Shown here: positions 34,517 through 43,136 of the stretch, one piece after another | Position numbering within the stretch: position 1 is the first letter of the stretch | Layout: each line of letters starts with the position of its first letter | From: Streptomyces longwoodensis | GTDB lineage: Bacteria > Actinomycetota > Actinomycetes > Streptomycetales > Streptomycetaceae | Assembly: GCF_001514125.1 (NCBI RefSeq) | Contig: NZ_KQ948553.1 | Span: forward strand, 447,501 to 511,500 | Reading direction: 5' to 3' | DNA length: 64,000 nt | Notes under the pieces: model-generated | What the model saw: the letters and a program-made list of their open reading frames with translations, nothing else | Told to the model about the DNA's origin: nothing | The model's database searches: none | Made by a program: the position numbers and the translations under genes

Positions 34517-35089
34517 GTGCCGAAGACATCCCCCGCCGCCCCCGCCGCCTCCGTTGTGCATGCTGAAGGGGTGAGCAATGACGAGTTCCGCGCCGCCATG
34601 TCCCGGCTGGCCGGCGGTGTGGTCCTGGTGACCGCGCAGGAGCCCCCGCTGGACCCCGACGACCCCTCCGCCCCGCGCGGCGAGGACGTCGGCATGACGG
34701 CCACCGCCTTCGTCTCCGTCTCCCTCGAACCGCCCCTGGTGATGGTCAGCCTGCGCGCGGACTCCCGGATGGACGACCTGCTCGACGAGCAGCCCCTGTG
34801 GGCGGTCTCCGTGCTCTCCGAGAGCCAGCGGCACATCGCCGGCCGGTTCGCCATGAAGGGCCGCATCAGCGACCGGCTGCTCTTCGAGGACATCCCCTAC
34901 GTCCGCGGCGCCGCCACCGGCTCCCCGCTCGTCGGCGGCGCGCTGGCCACCCTGGAGTGCCGCACGGAACAGCGCGTGGCGGCGGGCGACCACACACTGG
35001 TGATCGGCCGCGTCCTGACCGCGGGGGTGCCGAGCGCGGAGGGCGGACCGCTGCTGTACTTCCGGGGGCGGTACCGGCAGTTGGGCTGA
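34517..35089 (+). CDS. flavin reductase-like FMN-binding protein
   Basis: A protein of about 190 residues of the flavin reductase (HpaC-like) family. Blocks are FRAAMSRLAGGVVLVTA, the FMN loop MTATAFVSVSLEPPLVMVSL and a conserved HTLVIGRVL near the end. Such proteins supply reduced flavin to monooxygenases or bind FMN themselves. The GTG at 34517 is a guess; a GTG at 34571 just after GAAGGG would give 172 residues and also fits the domain start. Confidence 0.85.
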   Translation: MPKTSPAAPAASVVHAEGVSNDEFRAAMSRLAGGVVLVTAQEPPLDPDDPSAPRGEDVGMTATAFVSVSLEPPLVMVSLRADSRMDDLLDEQPLWAVSVLSESQRHIAGRFAMKGRISDRLLFEDIPYVRGAATGSPLVGGALATLECRTEQRVAAGDHTLVIGRVLTAGVPSAEGGPLLYFRGRYRQLG

Positions 35090-35138
35090 GGCGCCGGCGA
35101 CCCGGCCGGCCGGCGGGCGTCAGCGCTTGCGGGGCGCG

Positions 35139-35567
35139 TCAGCCCCAGTCCTTCGCCGAGCGGCCGCGCTTGGTCTCCGAGCGCTGCTTCTTCTCCCGCA
35201 GCCGGCGCTCGTTGATGCCGCGCGGGACGCGGGTGGGGCGGCGCGGCCTGGGCGGCGGCGCGGTGGCCTCGGCGAGCAGCGCCGCGAGGCGCACGGCGGC
35301 CGCCTCGCGGTTGCGCCACTGGGAGCGGTGCTCGGAGGCGCGCACCGAGATCACCCCGTCGACCAGCCGGGACGCCAGCCGCTCCAGGGCACGCCGCTTC
35401 CACACCTCGGGCAGGGCCTCGGTGCGGGCCAGGTCGAAGCGCAGCTCCACCTGCGAGTCGCTGGTGTTGACGTGCTGGCCGCCGGGCCCGGACGACCGCG
35501 AGAAACGCCACATGAGCTCGGCCTCCGGGAGGGAGACGGAGCCGCGGATCAGATGGGGACCGGACAT
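35139..35567 (-). CDS. arfB: alternative ribosome-rescue factor ArfB (YaeJ/ICT1)
   Basis: A 142-residue peptidyl-tRNA hydrolase related to class I release factors. The GGQ motif (SSGPGGQHVNTSDSQ) is at residues 29-31 and the basic C-terminal tail (RRLREKKQRSETKRGR) is the part that enters the empty mRNA channel of stalled ribosomes. No codon-recognition domain is present, as expected. ATG 35567 is preferred on ribosome-site spacing; ATG 35576 is possible. Divergent from terD. Confidence 0.92.
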   Translation of the reverse strand: MSGPHLIRGSVSLPEAELMWRFSRSSGPGGQHVNTSDSQVELRFDLARTEALPEVWKRRALERLASRLVDGVISVRASEHRSQWRNREAAAVRLAALLAEATAPPPRPRRPTRVPRGINERRLREKKQRSETKRGRSAKDWG

Positions 35568-35640
35568 GCCGTACATGTTCCCGGCTGTGACCCGTCCACG
35601 TCACGCGAATTAGGGAAGGGTAAAGAAAGTAAAGCCGGGC

Positions 35641-35703
35641 GGAACCTTCGCGCCCCCTCACGGCGTTCATAGGGGTAGATGTAGCTTCGTGCCCGTACGA
35701 AGC
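35641..35703 (+). promoter_or_regulatory. candidate terD promoter and operator
   Basis: GGAAC (35641-35645), 19 bp, GTT (35665-35667) resembles an ECF-sigma (SigR-like) promoter. Downstream lies GCTTCGT-GCCCGT-ACGAAGC (35684-35703), an inverted repeat with 7-bp arms. Both precede the terD start at 35753. The sigma assignment is weak. Confidence 0.3.
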
Positions 35704-35752
35704 CCCGTAAGGCACCGCCGCGCACGCGGAACGAGGGAAGGGACTCCCAACA

Positions 35753-36328
35753 ATGGCTGTAAGCCTGTCCAAGGGTGGCAACGTCTCGCTCACCAAGGAG
35801 GCTCCGGGCCTGACCGCCGTCACCGTGGGCCTCGGCTGGGACGTCCGCACCACCACCGGCACGGACTTCGACCTCGACGCCTCCGCGATCGCGGTCAACA
35901 CCCAGGGCAAGGTCTACTCCGACGCCCACTTCGTCTTCTTCAACAACAAGCAGACCCCGGACAACAGCATCGTCCACACCGGTGACAACCGCACCGGCGA
36001 GGGCGAGGGCGACGACGAGGCGATCAACGTCAACCTCGCCGCCCTCCCGGCCGACATCGACAAGATCGTCTTCCCGGTGTCCATCTACGACGCCGAGAAC
36101 CGCTCGCAGAACTTCGGCCAGGTCCGCAACGCCTACATCCGCATCGTCAACCAGGCCGGCGGCGCGGAGATCGCCCGTTACGACCTGTCGGAGGACGCGG
36201 CCACCGAGACGGCCATGGTCTTCGGCGAGCTCTACCGCAACGGCGCCGAGTGGAAGTTCCGCGCGGTCGGCCAGGGCTACGCCTCCGGCCTGGTCGGCAT
36301 CGCCCAGGACTTCGGCGTCAACGTCTGA
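35753..36328 (+). CDS. terD: TerD-family stress protein
   Basis: A 191-residue TerD protein (MAVSLSKGGNVSLTKEAPGL; VGLGWDVRTTTGTDFDLDASA; then DNRTGEGEGDDE and YDLSEDAATETAMVFGELYR). The acidic loops bind Ca2+ in characterised members. TerD proteins belong to tellurite and stress-resistance systems and affect differentiation in Streptomyces. The gene is alone, between arfB and a strong terminator, so it acts as one of several scattered ter paralogues rather than as a ter operon. Confidence 0.95.
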   Translation: MAVSLSKGGNVSLTKEAPGLTAVTVGLGWDVRTTTGTDFDLDASAIAVNTQGKVYSDAHFVFFNNKQTPDNSIVHTGDNRTGEGEGDDEAINVNLAALPADIDKIVFPVSIYDAENRSQNFGQVRNAYIRIVNQAGGAEIARYDLSEDAATETAMVFGELYRNGAEWKFRAVGQGYASGLVGIAQDFGVNV

Positions 36329-36361
36329 GCAGTCCGGCCGGCCGTCGTGGCCGGTCCGGCG

Positions 36362-36399
36362 GGAGCCCCCGGCCGCGGTGCGCCACGGCCGGGGGCTCC
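36362..36399 (+). terminator. terminator of terD
   Basis: GGAGCCCCCGGCCG (36362-36375) pairs with CGGCCGGGGGCTCC (36386-36399) around a 10-base loop, a perfect 14-bp stem. Confidence 0.88.
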
Positions 36400-36424
36400 G
36401 CCTGTCCCCGCGAAAGGTCGTCCC

Positions 36425-37018
36425 GTGATCCTGGAGCCCCTGCCCCTCACCCCGGACCGGGACATCCCGCCCGCCGTCCTGACCGAGCTCACCGCGCTCT
36501 ACGCCTCCGACCACGTCTTCCAGGCGCTCAGCGGCGACTTCCCCGACCCGGACGACATCCGGCCGGAGCAGGTGGCGGCCGAGCTGGCCGACGAGCTGGC
36601 GAACCCGCACGTGGCGGTGGAGCTCGCCCGCTCCGAGGGACGGCTCGTCGGCGTCGTGGTCACCCTGGCCCACCACCCCGACCCGGCCGACCCGGACCCC
36701 TGGATCGGGCTGCTGCTGGTCGACGCGGCGGTGCAGGGCCGCGGCTTCGGGCGCCGGATCGCCGAGGCGGTGGAGGACCGCTTCCGCACCGCGGGCCGCA
36801 GCGCCGTACGGCTGGCCGTCCTGGACGCCAACCCGAAGGGCCTGGCCTTCTGGACCGCCCTCGGCTACGCACCCGTCGCCCACCGCCGCGACCTCCGGCA
36901 CAACCGCCCCTGCACGGTGCTGCGGAAGCAGTGGGGGGCTTGGCCTTGCCGTACAGCCAGGTCTTCCAGATCGGCGCCCAGTCCTCGTCCGGGGCGTGCC
37001 GCTCCACATAGGCCGTGA
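36425..37018 (+). CDS. GNAT N-acetyltransferase with an anomalous C-terminal tail
   Basis: A 197-residue frame. Residues 1-165 form a normal GNAT domain (GLLLVDAAVQGRGFGRRIAEAVEDRF for acetyl-CoA, then NPKGLAFWTALGYAPV). Normal coding character ends at about 36931; from there 28 codons (GAWPCRTARSSRS...) are simply the antisense of the M1 peptidase gene, up to a stop at 37018. The natural C-terminus was probably near LRKQ. The GTG at 36425 is supported by GAAAGG. The substrate is unknown. It appears to have lost its stop codon together with the opposite gene. Confidence 0.8.
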   Translation: MILEPLPLTPDRDIPPAVLTELTALYASDHVFQALSGDFPDPDDIRPEQVAAELADELANPHVAVELARSEGRLVGVVVTLAHHPDPADPDPWIGLLLVDAAVQGRGFGRRIAEAVEDRFRTAGRSAVRLAVLDANPKGLAFWTALGYAPVAHRRDLRHNRPCTVLRKQWGAWPCRTARSSRSAPSPRPGRAAPHRP

Positions 37019-38336
37019 AGTCGGCCGTGCTCGCCGTGCCGTGGCGGTGCGCGGCGGTCCAGCCCTGGACCAGGTCGTAGAAGGCGTCGTCGCCGACGGT
37101 CCGGCGGATCATGTGGACGACCATCGCGCCGCGCGCGTACACCGGCCGGCCGGAGACGTGCGCGGCGCCCGGCGGCTTCGCGGGCGGGAAGTCCCAGAGG
37201 TGTTCGTCGCCGTCCTCGCCCTCGTCGTAGAGGGTGTCGAAGGTGTCCTGGGCGCTGTCGCCGCCGTGGTCCTCGTCCCACAGCCACTCGGCGTACGTCG
37301 CGAAGCCCTCGTTGAGCCACATGTCCCGCCAGGTCCGCGGCGTCACCGAGTCCCCGAACCACTGGTGGGCCAGCTCGTGCACCAGCGTGCCGGTGTCCGG
37401 GGCGCCGGGGAAGACGGGCCGGTTCTGGGTCTCCAGGGCGTACTCGGCGTCCTCGGGGCGCTCCACGACCGCGCCGGTGGAGGAGAAGGGGTACGGCCCG
37501 AAGTTGTACGCCGCCCAGTCCATGACCTCGGGCAGCCGGGCGAGCACCGCCCGGCTGTCCTCGGCCTGGTCGGGGTCGACGGCCGTGTACACCGGCACCC
37601 CGCCGCCGGTGGTGGAGCGCCGCACCTCGTACCGGCCGATCGCGAGGGTGGCCAGGTAGCTCGCCATGGGTTCGGCGGTGTGCCAGGTGAAGGTCGTCCG
37701 CCCGCCGGAGGTCGTGGCCCGGGTCAGCTGCCCGTTGGACACGGCCGTCAGCCCCTCCGGGACGGTGACGGTCAGGTCGTAGGACGCCTTGTCGGACGGG
37801 TGGTGGTCGCCCGGGAACCACGCCATGCTCCCGACCGGCTCGCCGAGGGCCAGCGCGCCGTCCGCGGTCGGCAGCCAGCCCTCGTGGGAGCCGTCGGGGT
37901 CGGTGAGCGTGCGCGGGCGCCCCGAGTAGCGCACGACCGTCTCGAAGGTCTCCCCGGCGCCGAGGGCCTCGGCCGGCCGGACGGTGAGCTCCTGTCCGCT
38001 GCGGCGGACCCCGGCGCGCCGGCCCTCGACGGTGACGTCCCGCACGTCGAGGCCGGCCAGGTCCAGGTCGAAGGCGGCGAGGTCGCGCGTGGCGCGGGCG
38101 GTGACGACGGCCTTGCCGGTGAGACGGCCGGCCCCGGGGTCGTAGCTCAGGGTCAGGCCGTAGTGGGACACGTCGTAGCCGCCGTTCCCGGCCAGGGGGA
38201 AGTAGGGGTCGCCGACGCCGGGGGCGCCCGCGTCGCCGCGCCCGTCGTCGTCGCACCCGGTGAGGGTGAGCACGCAGAGGGCGAAGGCGGCGGCAACGGC
38301 CGGGCCGGAGCGGACAAGGCGCGTCGAAAAGGACAC
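36660..38336 (-). CDS. M1-family metallopeptidase lipoprotein with an anomalous C-terminal tail
   Basis: A secreted aminopeptidase N-like lipoprotein. The lipobox is LTGC with C28; the zinc site is HELAHQW (H320, H324) with E343 in NEGFATY, and a substrate-binding block resembling GAMEN is changed to EYALETQN. The catalytic protein should end near WLYGKAKPP (about residue 467). Instead about 90 more codons run antisense through the GNAT gene to a stop at 36660, giving 558 residues in all; the tail is Arg/Gly/Pro-rich shadow sequence. The GTG at 38336 follows AGGA. Confidence 0.82.
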   Translation of the reverse strand: MSFSTRLVRSGPAVAAAFALCVLTLTGCDDDGRGDAGAPGVGDPYFPLAGNGGYDVSHYGLTLSYDPGAGRLTGKAVVTARATRDLAAFDLDLAGLDVRDVTVEGRRAGVRRSGQELTVRPAEALGAGETFETVVRYSGRPRTLTDPDGSHEGWLPTADGALALGEPVGSMAWFPGDHHPSDKASYDLTVTVPEGLTAVSNGQLTRATTSGGRTTFTWHTAEPMASYLATLAIGRYEVRRSTTGGGVPVYTAVDPDQAEDSRAVLARLPEVMDWAAYNFGPYPFSSTGAVVERPEDAEYALETQNRPVFPGAPDTGTLVHELAHQWFGDSVTPRTWRDMWLNEGFATYAEWLWDEDHGGDSAQDTFDTLYDEGEDGDEHLWDFPPAKPPGAAHVSGRPVYARGAMVVHMIRRTVGDDAFYDLVQGWTAAHRHGTASTADFTAYVERHAPDEDWAPIWKTWLYGKAKPPTASAAPCRGGCAGGRGGGRRVRSRGRSRRPGPSGWRPGRPAVRRCGPRCGSGPPPPRRSGARSRGPAPPRRPAAARSRGPGRPGRGGGPG

Positions 38337-38373
38337 GACCGCGATCCTATGCGGGCATGACACCATCACTGAC

Positions 38374-38874
38374 GTGCTCGACATCGGCTACGCCCTCTCC
38401 AACCGCTTCCCCGACCCCCCGCAGACGGACTACCGGCGCGCGGACGTCCACGCGCTGCGGCACGACCTGTTCTGCGGTGACGTCTACCTCGCCGACACCA
38501 CGTCGGACCGGGAACTGTCCACAGCCTGGGGATGGGTGCCGGTGCTGGACTTCGCGTGGGCGCTGTGCGACATCGTCGAGCGCCTCGACCGGGACCCGGC
38601 GGGCTCCCGCGCCTCCCGCCCGCAACACGCCGAGCTGGACTTCACCGAGTCCACCGACCGCATGCTGTTCGAGCGCCGCTTCGGCTGGGTGGACATCGAG
38701 GCCGACTGGATGCCGGCCGAGGAGCCGCCGCTCTCCTTCTCCCACGCCGAACTGCGCCGCGAGGCCCGCGACTTCCTCCACGACCTCCTCGCCGACCTGG
38801 TCGACCTGCACGAGGACCTGGGCGAGAACCCGGCGATCTGGACGCTCCAGGCCCGGTTCCCGCGGGTGGGGTGA
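38374..38874 (+). CDS. hypothetical protein
   Basis: A 166-residue acidic protein (VLDIGYALSNRFPDPPQTDYRRADVHALRHDLF ... DFTESTDRMLFERRFGWVDIEADW). No signal peptide or membrane segment; the C-terminal third is helical. I do not recognise a domain, but base composition by codon position is normal for this genome. No ribosome site precedes the GTG at 38374, so it may be leaderless. It is divergent from the M1 peptidase (37 bp between starts). Confidence 0.7.
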   Translation: MLDIGYALSNRFPDPPQTDYRRADVHALRHDLFCGDVYLADTTSDRELSTAWGWVPVLDFAWALCDIVERLDRDPAGSRASRPQHAELDFTESTDRMLFERRFGWVDIEADWMPAEEPPLSFSHAELRREARDFLHDLLADLVDLHEDLGENPAIWTLQARFPRVG

Positions 38875-38929
38875 GCGGGGGGCGTGCCTCCGGGGGAGCC
38901 CGCGTCCGCCCGGCGCCCGGCGTCCGTCG

Positions 38930-39613
38930 TCAGTCCTCCACCCTGACCCCCAGCGCCGCCGCGAACACCGGTGCCAGGTCCATCAGTTGACCCGTGCTGA
39001 TCACCGCGCCCGACAGCCGGTCGACGCCGCCCGCCACCGACAGCTCGGTCGCGCCGCGCAGGTCCGTGTCCTTGAGCGTCGCGGCCGTGAAGTCGGCCGA
39101 CCTCAGGGCGCAGTCGACGAACTCGACGCGCTCCAGTCGGGCCCCGCCGAAGTCGGGCTCCACCAGGACGCAGCCCTCGAAGACGACGTCCTTCAGCCGG
39201 GCCTGACGCAGGTTCAGGTAGTCGATCTTGCCGCCGCGCACCAGCACCCGCTCCAGGACGGCGCCGTAGAGCTGGGTGCCGCCCAGGCGGGCCTCCGTCA
39301 GCTCCACGTCGCGCAGCGTGGACTCCGCCAGGTCGGTGCCCACCCCGGTGACACCCGCGAGCACCGAGTCCAGGAACCGCGCGTGCCGCAGCCCGGTCCC
39401 GTCCAGCGCGCACCCCCGCAGCGCGCAGTCCATGAAGCGGGCGCCGCCGCCCTCCTGCCCGGCCAGGTCCCGCTCCCGGAACTCCAGCCCGTCGTAGTCC
39501 CCGTCGGGCTCCAGCTCCGCTCCCCCGAACTCCTCCAGCGCGGGCAGCCGCACCTGGGGCCGCCGCGCCCCCTTCACACCACCGCGTCCGGGACCGGTCC
39601 TCGCGCTCGTCAT
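38930..39613 (-). CDS. pentapeptide-repeat protein
   Basis: A 227-residue protein whose residues ~45-200 follow the A(D/N)LXX-type pentapeptide pattern (RFMDCALRGCALDGTGLRHARFLDSVLAG; LRQARLKDVVFEGCVLVEPDFGGARLERVEF), predicting a right-handed beta-helix. Some such proteins mimic DNA and protect gyrase, but most have unknown roles. The N-terminal 35 residues are basic. Convergent with the hypothetical gene at 38374. Confidence 0.88.
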   Translation of the reverse strand: MTSARTGPGRGGVKGARRPQVRLPALEEFGGAELEPDGDYDGLEFRERDLAGQEGGGARFMDCALRGCALDGTGLRHARFLDSVLAGVTGVGTDLAESTLRDVELTEARLGGTQLYGAVLERVLVRGGKIDYLNLRQARLKDVVFEGCVLVEPDFGGARLERVEFVDCALRSADFTAATLKDTDLRGATELSVAGGVDRLSGAVISTGQLMDLAPVFAAALGVRVED

Positions 39614-39734
39614 GCGCCCATCCTGCACGGAGCCACTGACAACGCCCCGACGTGCGCGCCGACCGCCCCTACCGCGCGAGGACCGCCCCTCGACCCGCAC
39701 GCGGACCGCCCCTCAGACCCGCGCGCCCGGGATC

Positions 39735-39765
39735 TTGACCTCAAGCGTGCTTGAGGTCGGAGGCT
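39735..39765 (+). promoter_or_regulatory. SoxR box in a long-spacer promoter
   Basis: GACCTCAAG (39737-39745), CGTG, CTTGAGGTC (39750-39758) is a perfect inverted repeat and contains the SoxR half-sites CCTCAAG/CTTGAGG. It overlaps TTGACC (39735-39740) and is followed 19 bp later by GAGGCT, the over-long spacer that MerR-family activators correct. The gene 88 bp downstream is a quinone oxidoreductase, a known kind of SoxR target in S. coelicolor (SCO4266). Confidence 0.88.
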
Positions 39766-39852
39766 GGCGGCGTACGGGGAACCGCCACCGCGGCGGGCCC
39801 CCGCAGGCACCAGTCGTCGACCACCGGCCGTCCGGCCACCCAGGGGGACCCC

Positions 39853-40833
39853 ATGCACGCCATCCGCCTCCACGCCTTCGGCCCCGCCGAGAACCTCCGG
39901 TACGAGGAGGTCGACGACCCGCGGCCCGCACCCGGCCAGGTCCGCGTCGCCGTCGCCGCGGCCGGGGTGCACCTGCTCGACACGGCCCTCAGGGAAGGGG
40001 TGCGGGGCCCGGCCCCCGCGCTCCCGGAGCTGCCCACCGTTCCGGGCCGCGAGGTCGCCGGCGTGGTCGACGCCCTCGGTGAGGGCACCGACGCCCGCTG
40101 GCTCGGCAAGCGCGTCGTCGCCCACCTCGGCTTCGCCCCCGGCGGCTACGCCGAGCTGGCCGTTACGGACGCCGCGCACCTGCACGAGGTCCCCGGTCCC
40201 CTCGACCTCGCCGCCGCCGTCGCCATGATCGGCACGGGCCGTACGGCGCTGGGGATCGCCGGGTTCACCGACCTCGGCCCCGACGCGGTGGTCCTGGTGC
40301 CCGCGGCCGCCGGCGGCATCGGCACCCTGCTCGTGCAGTACGCCAGGAACGCCGGCGCCACCGTCGTCGGCCTGGCCGGCGGACCGGAGAAGGTCGCCCG
40401 GGTGCGGGCGGCCGGGGCCGACCTCGCCGTCGACTACCGCGACCCCGGCTGGCCCGGCACGGTCCGCGCCGGGCTCGGCGGCCGGGTGCCGACGGTCGTC
40501 TTCGACGGGGTGGGCGGCGAAGTGACCCGCGAGGCCGTCGCCCTGCTCGGCCCGGGCGGGCGGCACCTGGTCTTCGGCTGGTCGGCCGAGGGCGTCGTCG
40601 GCGGCCGCGGGTACCTCGTGGACGGCGTCTCGGAGCAGGTCCTGGGCCCCGCCATGCTGAGCAGGGTCGGCGGCCCCGACCCGCTGCGCACCCTCGAGGA
40701 GCGCGCCCTGGCCGAGGCCGCCGCGGGCCGCCTCGTCCCCGCCGTGACCCGCTTCCCGCTCGCCGAGGCCGCCGCCGCGCACCGCGCCCTCCAGGGCCGG
40801 GGGACGGTCGGGAAGGTCGTCCTGGAGCCGTGA
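39853..40833 (+). CDS. zinc-free quinone oxidoreductase / MDR-family dehydrogenase (SoxR target type)
   Basis: A 326-residue medium-chain dehydrogenase of the NADPH:quinone reductase type (MHAIRLHAFGPAENLRYEEV; VPGREVAGVVDALGEG; nucleotide site AAAGGIGTLLVQYARNAGATVVGL). It lacks the catalytic-zinc ligands of alcohol dehydrogenases. In Streptomyces the SoxR regulon, switched on by redox-active antibiotics, includes this kind of enzyme, which probably reduces quinones or self-made pigments. The ATG at 39853 has AGGGGG upstream. The MFS exporter follows 66 bp on and may share the transcript. Confidence 0.93.
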   Translation: MHAIRLHAFGPAENLRYEEVDDPRPAPGQVRVAVAAAGVHLLDTALREGVRGPAPALPELPTVPGREVAGVVDALGEGTDARWLGKRVVAHLGFAPGGYAELAVTDAAHLHEVPGPLDLAAAVAMIGTGRTALGIAGFTDLGPDAVVLVPAAAGGIGTLLVQYARNAGATVVGLAGGPEKVARVRAAGADLAVDYRDPGWPGTVRAGLGGRVPTVVFDGVGGEVTREAVALLGPGGRHLVFGWSAEGVVGGRGYLVDGVSEQVLGPAMLSRVGGPDPLRTLEERALAEAAAGRLVPAVTRFPLAEAAAAHRALQGRGTVGKVVLEP

Positions 40834-40899
40834 CCGGCGCCCCCGGCCAAGGGCCGTCCCGAAGATGCACCTCGTCCCGATACGTGGTCTTCTGGGCGG

Positions 40900-42402
40900 A
40901 TGAGTGTCACCCACACAGGTGAACCCCCGACGGAGCCCGCGACCGACCCCCGCCGCTGGTGGGGCCTGGTGGTCATCGCCCTGGCGCAGCTCATGGTCGT
41001 CCTCGACGCCACCATCGTGAACATCGCCCTGCCCTCCGCCCAGGAGGACCTGGGCATGAGCAACGGCAACCGCCAGTGGGTGATCACCGCCTACACCCTC
41101 GCCTTCGGCGGCCTGCTGCTGCTCGGCGGGCGCATCGCCGACCTGGCGGGCCGCAAGCGGACGTTCGTCATCGGGCTGATCGGCTTCGCCGTGGCCTCCG
41201 CGATCGGCGGCGCGGCGACCACCGACGGCATGCTGTTCGCCGCCCGCGCCCTCCAGGGCGTCTTCGCGGCCGTCCTGGCCCCCTCGGCGCTGTCCCTGCT
41301 CACCACGACCTTCACCGACCCGAAGGAGCGCGGCAAGGCGTTCGGCATCTACGGCGCCCTCGCCGGCTCCGGGTCCGCCATCGGCTTCATCGTCGGCGGC
41401 CTGCTGACCGAGTACCTGAACTGGCGCTGGTGCCTCTACGTCAACGTGCCGATCGCGGCCGTCGCGGTCTTCGGCGCGTTCGCGCTGCTGCACGACCGCC
41501 CCGGCCACGCCGACGCCCGCCTGGACGTGCCCGGCGTCCTGCTGGGCTGCGGCGGCCTCGTCGCGATCGTCTACGGCTTCAGCGAGGCCGAGCCCCGCGG
41601 CTGGTCGGACCCGCTGGTGCTGGCCCTGCTCGCCGGGGGCGTGGCCCTGCTGGCGGTGTTCGTGTGGTGGCAGACCCGGGCGAAGTCCCCGCTGCTGCCG
41701 CTGCACATCGTCCGCGACCGCGACCGGGCGGGCTGCTTCCTCACCATGGGGCTGGCCACCATCGGCATGTTCGGCCTGTTCCTGTTCATGACCTACTACC
41801 TCCAGGTCATCCTGGCCTACTCGCCGGTCCGCACGGGCCTGGCGTTCCTGCCGCTGACCGTCGCGATCATCATCGGCTCGACCCAGATCTCCGCCCGGCT
41901 GCTGCCGCGCGTGGCGCCGCGCGCCCTGATGGGGCCCGGCATGGTCCTGGCCGCGGGCGGCATGCTGATCCTCACCCGGATGACGGTCCACTCGTCCTAC
42001 GCCACGGAGATCCTGCCCGCCCTGCTGCTGATGGGCCTCGGCATGGGCCTGACGTTCATGCCGGTGTTCTCCACGGCCACCGCGGGCGTCGCGCCGCGCG
42101 ACTCCGGCGTCACGTCCGCCACGGTCAACACCTCCCAGCAGGTCGGCGGCTCGATCGGCACGGCCCTGCTGAACACCATCGCCACGACCAGCGCCGCGAG
42201 CTACGTCACCGCCCACCTGCGCGACCCCGCCCGGCGGGCGCAGGTCGTCGCCGAGGGCACCGTGCACGGCTACACGGTGGCCCTGTGGTGGGCCGCCGGC
42301 GTCATGCTCCTGGCCGGGCTGGTCGCCGTGCTCCTGGTGACGACCGGGCCGCCGAGGCACGGGGCACGGCAGGAGGAGGCGGTCCCGGAGCCGGTGGTCT
42401 GA
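40900..42402 (+). CDS. MFS drug exporter, DHA2 (EmrB/QacA) family
   Basis: A 500-residue transporter with about 14 membrane segments. Hallmarks are LDATIVNIALPSAQEDL (motif D1 of DHA2), WVITAYTLAFGGLLLLGGRIADLAGRK (motif A), and GSAIGFIVGGLLTE (motif C, drug/H+ antiport). Substrates are typically cationic or aromatic drugs. Its place behind a SoxR-controlled quinone reductase suggests export of redox-active compounds; this is inference. Confidence 0.93.
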   Translation: MSVTHTGEPPTEPATDPRRWWGLVVIALAQLMVVLDATIVNIALPSAQEDLGMSNGNRQWVITAYTLAFGGLLLLGGRIADLAGRKRTFVIGLIGFAVASAIGGAATTDGMLFAARALQGVFAAVLAPSALSLLTTTFTDPKERGKAFGIYGALAGSGSAIGFIVGGLLTEYLNWRWCLYVNVPIAAVAVFGAFALLHDRPGHADARLDVPGVLLGCGGLVAIVYGFSEAEPRGWSDPLVLALLAGGVALLAVFVWWQTRAKSPLLPLHIVRDRDRAGCFLTMGLATIGMFGLFLFMTYYLQVILAYSPVRTGLAFLPLTVAIIIGSTQISARLLPRVAPRALMGPGMVLAAGGMLILTRMTVHSSYATEILPALLLMGLGMGLTFMPVFSTATAGVAPRDSGVTSATVNTSQQVGGSIGTALLNTIATTSAASYVTAHLRDPARRAQVVAEGTVHGYTVALWWAAGVMLLAGLVAVLLVTTGPPRHGARQEEAVPEPVV

Positions 42403-42461
42403 CCCCCGGCCGACCCGGCTCGACAGGTGCCGCGAAGGCCCCCGGGACGATACTGACGGGG

Positions 42462-43127
42462 ATGAAACGGCACAGGCGTGTCCCCCGGGCCCTCGCGGCG
42501 GTGCGGTCGTACGTCCGCAGCGCGCCCGGCACGTACCTGTGGCTCGGCGTCCTGTTCGTCACCACGGTCGCCCTGCACCACATGTCGCCGGAGTTCGAGC
42601 AGGACTTCCTGCGCCAGCGGTCCACCAACCTGCACGAGCTGTCCCAGAACCCGGTGCGGGTCCTGGTCGCCAGCGCCATGTGGATCGACGGCGGCCGCTG
42701 GCTGCCGTACGCCGTGCTCTACACCGTCTTCCACGCGAGTGCCGAACGCCGGCTCGGCACCGCCCGCTGGCTGCTGGTGTGCGCGCTCGCGCACGTCCTC
42801 GCCACGCTGATCAGCGAGGGCGCGCTGCTGTGGGCGATCGAGCGGGGCGTCGCACCGCACTCCGAGTACAACGCGCTCGACATCGGCGTGAGCTACGCGC
42901 TGGCCGGGGTCGTCGCGGTGCTCACGTACGAGATCCGCACCCCCTGGCGGTACGGCTACCTGGCCGGCGTGCTCCTGGTCCACGTCCTGCCGCTGACGAG
43001 CGGACCCACCTTCACGGACGTCGGCCACTTCGTCGCCGTACTGGTCGGACTGGGGTGTTATCCGCTGGTCAGGGGCCGTACGGCGGTACGGAATCCGAAG
43101 GAGACAGCCCCCGTCCCCAGGGGCTAA
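42462..43127 (+). CDS. rhomboid-like membrane protein
   Basis: A 221-residue protein with about six membrane segments. The block SAMWIDGGRWLPYAVLYTVFHASAERRLG, DIGVSYALAG with a Ser in the GxSx position and DVGHFVAVLVG with the second catalytic-type His position are typical of the rhomboid-like family of actinobacteria. GVSY differs from the usual GASG, so protease activity is uncertain. Same strand and 10 bp upstream of the FAD oxidoreductase. Confidence 0.82.
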   Translation: MKRHRRVPRALAAVRSYVRSAPGTYLWLGVLFVTTVALHHMSPEFEQDFLRQRSTNLHELSQNPVRVLVASAMWIDGGRWLPYAVLYTVFHASAERRLGTARWLLVCALAHVLATLISEGALLWAIERGVAPHSEYNALDIGVSYALAGVVAVLTYEIRTPWRYGYLAGVLLVHVLPLTSGPTFTDVGHFVAVLVGLGCYPLVRGRTAVRNPKETAPVPRG

Positions 43128-43136
43128 CGTCCGCCC

